This document shows positions 29,277 to 35,898 of a stretch of 64,000 nt of DNA, one piece after another. The notes beneath the pieces were generated by a model, which saw only the letters and a program-made list of their open reading frames with translations, was not told the origin of the DNA and searched no databases. The position numbers and the translations under genes are program-made. This DNA is from Nostoc sp. ATCC 53789 (GTDB lineage: Bacteria; Cyanobacteriota; Cyanobacteriia; Cyanobacteriales; Nostocaceae), in NCBI RefSeq assembly GCF_009873495.1, contig NZ_CP046703.1, forward strand, positions 3,824,501 through 3,888,500, given 5' to 3'. Every line of letters starts with the position of its first letter. The first letter of the stretch is position 1.

Positions 29277-30175
29277 CGCAATCAATCGAAAATACTCGAA
29301 TATTTAAACTGATACAATAAGTCTCTTTAATAAGGGGATTTTAGCCAAGTCTTGTTCACTGAGCTATTAGCTAAATTCCGCCGTAATCTAGTAGCATCTT
29401 CACCACTTTATTTCATCACTCTGTATAAAGATTAATCAAAGCTAAATATCAGTATTTGCTACGACTTGCTTTATCTCTAGGGAGTGAGGAAGTCAAAACT
29501 TCAGATATTGTAAATTCTTTACTTATGCGGATTACGATTCCGTTTGTCCATGCTGATACTAATAGGCTGAAAATCTTTTAATTTGCATTCGTAAAAAATA
29601 AATTACTTGTGAGGTGGGCAACATGAGCGCCAAATTTGTGCAGATTAAAAGTTCTACAGCTTGCTTTAAATATCTTTATGACTGTTTAAGATTGAGCATT
29701 TATATCTTAAAACAAACTTAGGGGCAAAGTAACGAGAATTATTCTTAGGAAATAGGCATACAGACTGCCCGTAAAGACAAAGATGGGCATCTTGTCCATC
29801 CCGCAAATATGCAATACCAAAAATAGCTTTGGTAAATATATTCTGAAGCAGAGCCTAAACAACTTAAGTAGTTAAGAAATGAATTAAGGAGGCAAGAGGT
29901 AATCCCCATAAATAAATTTAGGGAATTTATAATGGACGCTGTATTTTTTGCGCTGCGCGTCTCAAAATCCATTTTTTATCTTTATTCATAAATAAATTTA
30001 GGGGCTTTAAACCCGTTTGGCAGAGAACAAAAAATATAAAAATATATTTTCTTCCTCCTGCCTTCTCTTCGAGACGCTACGCGAACTGCCTCCTGCCCTC
30101 TGCCTTTATTCGGTAATTAAGACGAATATAAATCCTTGAAAAAACCCCAATTCTAAACCATTTGGTAAACCTGTT
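29277..30175. other. Intergenic region without a gene
   Basis: About 900 bases of AT-rich sequence. GATGGGCATCTTGTCCATCCCGC near 29782 and GAGACGCTACGCGAACTGCC near 30070 are dispersed repeats; the direct repeat ATAAATAAATTTAGGG occurs near 29909 and 29990. No coding frame with support. Confidence 0.45.
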
Positions 30176-30736
30176 ATGAATTCTGAAAACATCGGTCAAG
30201 AGAGACAAAGCTTAGGATGGTTAATCGTTCTAGGCATTCTAATGATTGTGCTAGGCATGGCAGCGATCGCAGAACCATTCGTTGCCACGATTGCCATTAC
30301 AATCGTCATCTCTTGGTTTTTATTGATCGCTGGTATTGTCCGAATTGTCCACGCATTGCAATCACGACGACAAAAAGGCTTCTGGCTAAAGCTAGTGGTT
30401 GGTATTCTATATACACTTGCTGGGATTATGTTGATTGGCAACATCTTTGGTGCTGCGCTATCTATCACATTCGCCTTGGGAATTGTCTTTTTGGCTGAGG
30501 GTGTATTTGAGGTAATTACAGCATTTCAAATACGTCCAGAGCCAAATTGGGGTTGGACACTGTTTAGTGGCATGATGGCCATTATTTTGGGAATTTTAAT
30601 TTTGTATAAATGGCCTTTCAGTGCAGCTTGGGTGCTGGGATTATTTGCAGGGATTAATTTTTTGTTGACAGGTGTTTGGATGATCGCGCTCTCACTGCCT
30701 AGTCGTCGCATTCCTAACCAGAGAACAGGAATTTGA
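30176..30736 (+). CDS. HdeD-family membrane protein (DUF308)
   Basis: 186 residues, six hydrophobic helices in three similar pairs, the typical HdeD/DUF308 layout (VLGILMIVLGMAAI, LYTLAGIMLIG, GMMAIILGILILYKWP). In enterics HdeD is tied to acid resistance; the cyanobacterial role is unknown. The start ATG follows a repeat-rich spacer. The downstream gene is convergent, so it is a single-gene unit. Confidence 0.88.
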   Translation: MNSENIGQERQSLGWLIVLGILMIVLGMAAIAEPFVATIAITIVISWFLLIAGIVRIVHALQSRRQKGFWLKLVVGILYTLAGIMLIGNIFGAALSITFALGIVFLAEGVFEVITAFQIRPEPNWGWTLFSGMMAIILGILILYKWPFSAAWVLGLFAGINFLLTGVWMIALSLPSRRIPNQRTGI

Positions 30737-30869
30737 ATTGGGTATAGGGGAGAGGTAACAGGTAATAAAGAATAATTTGTACCCTGTAACCTATACCCTA
30801 TCGCTAAAGCCTAACATCACAGTTATGGAGCAGACTGGTAATAACTACAGCAAGCTTTCAGTGAGTAAA

Positions 30870-31559
30870 CTACTGATTTGCAGGAGGTGCTGACCGATCG
30901 CCACCTGGAGGATGAGGCGGAACACCCAACGCATCTTTTAACTGTTGTTCGCTAACTCCTAACTTGGTCGCTGCCGCCTTAAAATCAGGGCGGGGTGGGC
31001 GCTGACTGCGTAGGCGTAGCCCGTCGTAGACATCGCCTGTGGGAGGATTGGCAGGGACACCCAACGCATCTTTTAACTGCTGCTCACTAACTCCTAACTT
31101 GGTTGCAGCAGCTTTAAAATCAGGACGAGGTGGGCGTTGATTGCGTAGGCGTAGCCCGTCGTAGACATCGCCACCTGGAGGATTGGCAGGGACACCCAAC
31201 GCATCTTTTAACTGCTGCTCACTAACTCCTAACTTGGTTGCAGCAGCTTTAAAATCAGGACGAGGTGGGCGTTGATTGCGTAGGCGTAGCCCGTCGTAGA
31301 CATCGCCACCTGGAGGATTGACAGGGACACCCAACGCATCTTTTAACTGCTGTTCGCTAACTCCTAACTTGGTGGCAGCTGCTGCAAAATCAGGTCGAGG
31401 ATACCGCCGTTCTCCTTCTGGTGGTTGGTTGGGTGGTTGTTGCGCCTGTGCAATTTGAGAGAATTTATTAGCGGCATCAGCCTGATTGAGTGAAATCAAA
31501 CCAAATGTGCCAACCAGAACGGGAATCGCTGTTACAACTAGTATTCTACGAATATTCAT
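30870..31559 (-). CDS. Secreted protein built from 45-residue tandem repeats
   Basis: 229 residues from the ATG giving a good signal peptide (MNIRRILVVTAIPVLVGTFG, Ala-rich end DAANKF). An ATG 17 codons upstream is less likely. The mature part has four copies of a unit around AAATKLGVSEQQLKDALGVP, three of them followed by DVYDGLRLRNQRPPR. Units repeat every 135 bases and are nearly identical in DNA. The helical LGVSEQQLKDAL motif resembles small periplasmic helical repeats, but I recognise no function. The signal peptide matches that of the next gene, so the two are related. Probably controlled by the divergent two-component system. Confidence 0.8.
   Translation of the reverse strand: MNIRRILVVTAIPVLVGTFGLISLNQADAANKFSQIAQAQQPPNQPPEGERRYPRPDFAAAATKLGVSEQQLKDALGVPVNPPGGDVYDGLRLRNQRPPRPDFKAAATKLGVSEQQLKDALGVPANPPGGDVYDGLRLRNQRPPRPDFKAAATKLGVSEQQLKDALGVPANPPTGDVYDGLRLRSQRPPRPDFKAAATKLGVSEQQLKDALGVPPHPPGGDRSAPPANQ
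30895..31400. repeat. 135-bp tandem repeat array containing a dispersed repeat
   Basis: Copies of TGCGTAGGCGTAGCCCGTCG begin at about 31007, 31142 and 31277, exactly 135 bases apart, embedded in near-identical coding units. The same 30-base sequence in reverse sense, with one base changed, lies in the response-regulator gene near 32457. The repeat looks inserted once and then amplified together with its host unit (inference). Confidence 0.85.
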
Positions 31560-31674
31560 GATCATTTTTCCAAAAATAGCTCGTTTACATTTCTGATTTA
31601 ACTGAACCAAAATTACAGTTTGCCCTGCTTGTAAATTACAATTTTGTAATTTTGAGGAAGAAAGGGTGCTGCAA

Positions 31675-31944
31675 TTAACGGTTATTGTGTTCTACACGAT
31701 TTTGAACCGCACCATGATGATGATTTTGGGGATGTTGGGGAGGACGCTTTTTCTGATTTAGAAGGGGTTTAGAATTTCTAATCTGTGGTTTCTTATCAGA
31801 TATTTGTGGTGTTTGAGGCTGTTGGGAAATTTGGGCATTTCGATTGGATGGATTAGCAGCATTTGCCTGATTTTGTAGGCTAAAACCGAATGTACCAATC
31901 AAAAAGGGAATCGTTGCTACGGCTAAGACTCGACGAATATTCAT
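31675..31944 (-). CDS. Small secreted protein, paralogue of the repeat protein
   Basis: 89 residues from ATG (MNIRRVLAVATIPFLIGTFG), whose signal peptide is clearly related to that of the repeat protein. The mature part is polar, with Gln/Pro/Lys runs and a His cluster (HPQNHHHGAVQ) that could bind metal. An upstream extension of 43 codons is possible but lacks support. It faces the response regulator across 150 bases. The His-rich tail and the neighbouring copper/heavy-metal-type two-component pair suggest a role in metal or envelope stress, as an inference only. Confidence 0.65.
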   Translation of the reverse strand: MNIRRVLAVATIPFLIGTFGFSLQNQANAANPSNRNAQISQQPQTPQISDKKPQIRNSKPLLNQKKRPPQHPQNHHHGAVQNRVEHNNR

Positions 31945-32094
31945 ATAAATCAACCTGCAAAAGGTAAGGTGTTCATATTTCTGATTAAGCCACCTCAAAA
32001 TTACAGTCCACCTGCTTTCTAAATTACAGTTTTGTAATTTAAGTAGAAAGGTAATGAATCTAGAATGGAACAATATATAAACTAATAAATACTT

Positions 32095-32799
32095 GTGAAC
32101 GTTCTATTTGTCGAAGATGAAGCGAAAATTGCTAACTTCGTCCGAGCTGGACTGAAGGAGCAGGGATTTGTTGTAGACTACTGCGACAATGGTGATGAAG
32201 GATATCTGCGGGCATTAGAAAATGAATATGATGTTCTTATCCTTGACATTATGGTGCCGGGAAAGGATGGACTATCGATCTTAAAACTCTTGCGGCGGCA
32301 AGGTCGGAATGCGCCGGTAATTTTGTTAACGGCTCGAAATGAACTAGACGATCGCTTGGCAGGGCTAAATTTAGGAGCCGATGATTACATTGCTAAACCG
32401 TTTTTTGTAGAAGAGTTAGCGGCTCGAATTCATGCCGTTGTTCGCCGGAGTGTGAGCGATGTCTCCGACGGGCTACGCCTACGCCAAAATATCCTTAGTG
32501 TTGGGCCTATCAAACTCGATCGCATCACCAGGGAAGTTACTTGCGATCGCCAGGCGATAGAACTCACCAGCCGCGAGTTTAATCTTCTGGAGTATCTGAT
32601 GCGTTCTCCTGGAAGGGTTTTCACCCGTACCCAAATTCTGGAGCATGTTTGGGGCTACGACTTTAACCCCAACACCAACGTCGTAGATGTTTGTATCCAG
32701 CGAATTCGTAAAAAAATTGACCACATTGATGAATTAGTCTGGATTGAAAGCATTCGAGGGGTTGGATATCGGTTTCGCAAACCAGAGTCTAGCTCATGA
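32095..32799 (+). CDS. OmpR-family response regulator
   Basis: 234 residues from a GTG start (MNVLFVEDEAKIANFV). Receiver domain 1-118 with phosphoacceptor Asp51 (LILDIMVPG) and Lys in IAKPFFVEEL; winged-helix DNA-binding domain about 138-230 (RTQILEHVWGYDF, VDVCIQRIRKKI). The linker at residues 121-131 holds DVSDGLRLRQN, encoded by a dispersed repeat also seen in the neighbouring secreted protein. Closest families are CusR/CopR-like and RppA-like regulators. It overlaps the kinase gene by four bases and is divergent from the two secreted proteins, its probable targets. Confidence 0.93.
   Translation: MNVLFVEDEAKIANFVRAGLKEQGFVVDYCDNGDEGYLRALENEYDVLILDIMVPGKDGLSILKLLRRQGRNAPVILLTARNELDDRLAGLNLGADDYIAKPFFVEELAARIHAVVRRSVSDVSDGLRLRQNILSVGPIKLDRITREVTCDRQAIELTSREFNLLEYLMRSPGRVFTRTQILEHVWGYDFNPNTNVVDVCIQRIRKKIDHIDELVWIESIRGVGYRFRKPESSS
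32457..32486 (+). repeat. Dispersed repeat inside the response-regulator linker
   Basis: The 30 bases from GCGATGTCTCCGACGGGC onward match, with one substitution, the reverse complement of the element in the 135-bp array. In frame it adds about ten residues between the receiver and the DNA-binding domain without breaking either. Confidence 0.75.
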
Positions 32800-34325
32800 A
32801 ACTCCCTTCCTTTCGCCTCCGAATTGCCCTATTATCTGCGACTCTAGCAGGAACCACATTAGTCGGTTTTGGTGCAGTCTCCTGGTTTCAGATTTACAAT
32901 GCTAAAATCAGCCGTCTTGATGCAGAACTGTTAAATCACTTGATGCGGGCAACTCCGAATTTGCCACCACGCGGGGAACCTCCTGAAAATCAGGGCAAAG
33001 AAAGCCGACCCTCACGATGGCAATTTTACGAAGACTCATTAGCTGATGCCTTTGGAAGTAATACAAAAACCCCCATTGCCCTACTGGTGCTTGATGCAAA
33101 CGGCAACATACTTTATCAATCTAACTCCCTACCTGCCGACGTTGAGGTGAATCGCCTGCTGCTTAAGCGTCTTCAGTTGATACCTTTACCATCACCTCCG
33201 CAGAGAGAACCACCGCCACCCTCAAATAGAAATGTTGGGCCGCCACCCTTTCTTCGTCCACGTCCACCTAAATTTGTCACTGAAAAGACAGCAAAAGCAG
33301 CTTGGCGAATTGGAGCAACTAAATTTCCCAATGCTCAGGTTGGCATTGCTGTGAATCTGCAAGCTGTCGATCAAGAAATGGCTACCATTCGGAATATTTT
33401 CCTGGTTTCAATTCCGGGATCGCTACTGCTAGTTGCAGTTGGTGCATGGTTAGTTTCTGGTGGTGCTTTGCGTCCTATCCATCAATTAACAGGTGTTATT
33501 CAACAAGTAACTGTTAAAGGACTAGATCAACGAATTCCCATTGGAACAACTGATGTTGAATTTGTCGAGTTGATTCAGGTATTTAACTTGATGTTGGAAC
33601 GGTTGGAACGCAGTTTTACCCAAGCTTCCCGCTTTAGTGGTGATGCGGCTCATGAACTGAAAACCCCACTGACGATTTTGCAAGGCGAACTAGAACGAAC
33701 GCTGCAACAGGTTGATCCTGGAAGTGAAGTACAACAGCGCTTAAGTAACCTATTAGATGAGGTGCGCCGTCTGAGTGGAATTATGCGGAAACTCTTGCTG
33801 CTATCTCTAGCCGATGCCGGAAAAATGAGCTTGTATTTGGTTGAGGTGGATATGTCTGAGTTGCTGATGGAGATGCTAGAAGATGTGGAAATGCTGGCTC
33901 CCCACTTGACTGTGCAAACTGACTTTACTGATGGACTACACTTAAAGGGCGATCGCGATCTTCTGATTCAAGTTTTGCAAAACCTGTTCAGTAATGCTAT
34001 AAAATACAATCTCGCCAACGGCTGGATAAAAATTCGCACTCATCAAACTCAAACAACTCTCCACGTCATCATTGCCAATGCATCCAAAGATATTCCAGTG
34101 AGCGATCGTCTACGCATTTTTGACCGCTTCTATCGTGGCGATCCGGCTCGAACCCGCAAAATAGAAGGCATCGGACTAGGACTCAGCCTAGCCCGTGAAA
34201 TTGCCAGGGCACATCATGGCGACCTCACCCTTGACTCAACAGTTTTTGGTCAAACAGCTTTCACCCTCACTTTACCGATGAAGGAGGCAGGAGGAGAGCG
34301 ACGCGAAAAAATGAGATTATTGTGA
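32796..34325 (+). CDS. Sensor histidine kinase
   Basis: 509 residues. Two membrane helices (about 8-30 and 200-225) enclose a periplasmic domain containing a striking proline-rich stretch (SPPQREPPPPSNR to RPRPPKF, about 130-165). HAMP, then HisKA with phosphoacceptor His286 (AAHELKTPL) and HATPase_c motifs NLFSNAIKYN, FYRGDPAR and GIGLGLSLA. The C-terminal tail (GGERREKMRLL) is made by a GGAGGCAGGAGG-type spacer repeat. The pair resembles CusS/CopS-type metal or envelope sensors, but no ligand residues can be assigned. Translationally coupled to the regulator. Confidence 0.93.
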   Translation: MKLPSFRLRIALLSATLAGTTLVGFGAVSWFQIYNAKISRLDAELLNHLMRATPNLPPRGEPPENQGKESRPSRWQFYEDSLADAFGSNTKTPIALLVLDANGNILYQSNSLPADVEVNRLLLKRLQLIPLPSPPQREPPPPSNRNVGPPPFLRPRPPKFVTEKTAKAAWRIGATKFPNAQVGIAVNLQAVDQEMATIRNIFLVSIPGSLLLVAVGAWLVSGGALRPIHQLTGVIQQVTVKGLDQRIPIGTTDVEFVELIQVFNLMLERLERSFTQASRFSGDAAHELKTPLTILQGELERTLQQVDPGSEVQQRLSNLLDEVRRLSGIMRKLLLLSLADAGKMSLYLVEVDMSELLMEMLEDVEMLAPHLTVQTDFTDGLHLKGDRDLLIQVLQNLFSNAIKYNLANGWIKIRTHQTQTTLHVIIANASKDIPVSDRLRIFDRFYRGDPARTRKIEGIGLGLSLAREIARAHHGDLTLDSTVFGQTAFTLTLPMKEAGGERREKMRLL

Positions 34326-34471
34326 AAAGAGCAGGGGAGGCAGGGGAGAAAAACTGACCTCTGCAACAACTCCCTTCTTTGATGAAGTGACAAAATTTAG
34401 ATAAGTTCGGTTTTGAGTTGCAATTCTCACAAATCAAATAGGATTGCTATATATGAAAGAGTAATTTTCAA

Positions 34472-34942
34472 ATGACCATTTACTTTTATAAGGTTTGGCA
34501 GCCTTATGGCTGTTTTTCTAACTTTTCTCCCCACGGAATCCATATCCAGGACACTTACTGGGCAACTGTTGAGCATTATTATCAAGCACAAAAGTTTGTT
34601 GGCAGCAAAGATGCGGCAATTATACCCCTCATCCATGCCGCCGCCACTCCAGAAGAAGCTGCCGCTTTGGGAAGATGTAGCACTCGCCAACTCCGTCGAG
34701 ACTGGGATTTGGTCAAAACGCAAATTATGCGAGAAGCTGTACTCAAAAAGTTTCTCACTCATGTTGATATTAGAGAAGTTCTGCTGAAGACAGGCGATGA
34801 GCTTTTGGTTGAAAACTCCCCAACCGATTCTTTTTGGGGCTGTGGTGCTAATAAAGCAGGTCAAAACCATCTCGGTAAAACTCTCATGAGTGTGCGTGAA
34901 GAAATTCGTAACTTACTATCTTTAACAAGAATTTACGAATAA
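34472..34942 (+). CDS. NADAR-family protein (YbiA-like)
   Basis: 156 residues. NADAR/YbiA fold signatures: GCFSNFSPHGI, TVEHYYQAQKF and the C-terminal FWGCGANKAGQNHLGKTLM. YbiA-type enzymes are N-glycosidases; they remove damaged riboflavin intermediates, and other NADAR proteins reverse ADP-ribosylation of guanine in DNA. The catalytic-region residues EHYYQAQK and WG.G are kept. No toxin DarT or riboflavin gene is adjacent, so which activity applies is open. Stands alone. Confidence 0.9.
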   Translation: MTIYFYKVWQPYGCFSNFSPHGIHIQDTYWATVEHYYQAQKFVGSKDAAIIPLIHAAATPEEAAALGRCSTRQLRRDWDLVKTQIMREAVLKKFLTHVDIREVLLKTGDELLVENSPTDSFWGCGANKAGQNHLGKTLMSVREEIRNLLSLTRIYE

Positions 34943-35898
34943 TTTCATCAAAATATAGGAATCCGGTTTGATTGCTGTTCGCGCAGCATGGCGTAGCCAT
35001 ATTTACTTGTGTGGGCAGGGAATAGGGAATAGGAAAGAAGGGATAGATCCGTACTGAGTCTTTTTGAAAAATCAAATAGGAGTTCTATAGTTACATTTAA
35101 TATAAATCAGTATTTAAACGGGAAATATTAAAATTCTCCAGTCATTTTTTTTTGAAAAATTGCCAATAATTAAATCAAGTTCATTTAAAGCTTAAATCTC
35201 CCTAAAGCTACTTAATAAAGAGCAAGTTCAAGACCATTTAATTTATTATTGACATTTTGTATTAGCAATATTCAAACCATTGTTTTACATTGCTTACAAT
35301 GCTTGAATTTTCTTGCTAAATTGGCAAAATAGTCATTATTTCTGCTAAAAAAGCTTATTGCTATTGAGAATATACAATGTAGTTTAAGGCTTTGGGACTT
35401 GTAGGAGCGATCGCTCTTACAAATATTAAGGAATATCTGGCTAATGGATAGCTTTTTAAGGGGAGCTACTACCACCTTTGGGCAGCTTATAGGGCAAAAA
35501 TGTTAAAAGAGTAATGCAATGATGAAGATATTATTTAAGTAAAATCACTGAAATAATTTAATGATTGAGAATATAAAATCAATAGTGTCAATGATTAAAA
35601 TTTTCTGAACTTTAGGCTTGAGAGGATGTTTGAAAAGTCCCTAATGATACACCAAGTTGTTTGATATCTCCCTAAATTAATTTTCTTAGGACTACGGGAA
35701 TTAAGCAAAATATCCAATACTTTTCAAATATCCTCTAATCCATTTCTAAAAAAACTTCAACAGATGTACTGCCCTCGCAATGCCTTTGTCGCAGAAATGT
35801 ATTGAAATGGAATAAAAATTAAGCCATTGTAAATTTAAATTTCTCATTAGAGACAACTTATAAAAAAAACTATACTTCAGTCATGGTGTACATAAGCA
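34943..35898. other. Long AT-rich spacer with an inverted-repeat element
   Basis: No supported gene in about 950 bases. A TTCGCGCAGCATGGCGTAGC-type repeat lies near 34979, a single GCGATCGC site near 35405, and the small inverted-repeat element is listed separately. The final part should carry the promoter of the bilin-binding kinase. Confidence 0.5.
35621..35736. mobile_element. MITE-like 116-bp inverted-repeat element
   Basis: Terminal repeats AGAGGATGTTTGAAAAGT and ACTTTTCAAATATCCTCT match at 17 of 18 positions when inverted. The interior is AT-rich and noncoding. A near-identical end (AGAGGTTGTTTGAAAAGT) occurs near 5826, so this is a family. No obvious target duplication was found. It is a non-autonomous element if it moves; no matching transposase is in the window. 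Confidence 0.55.

Noticed and set aside
30895-31400. Tandem repeats as a CRISPR array
   Set aside because: The 135-bp units are near-identical throughout with no variable spacers and lie in one open frame.
35272-35475. 67-codon frame on the minus strand
   Set aside because: No ribosome site, biased composition and no recognisable motif; probably chance in AT-rich spacer.
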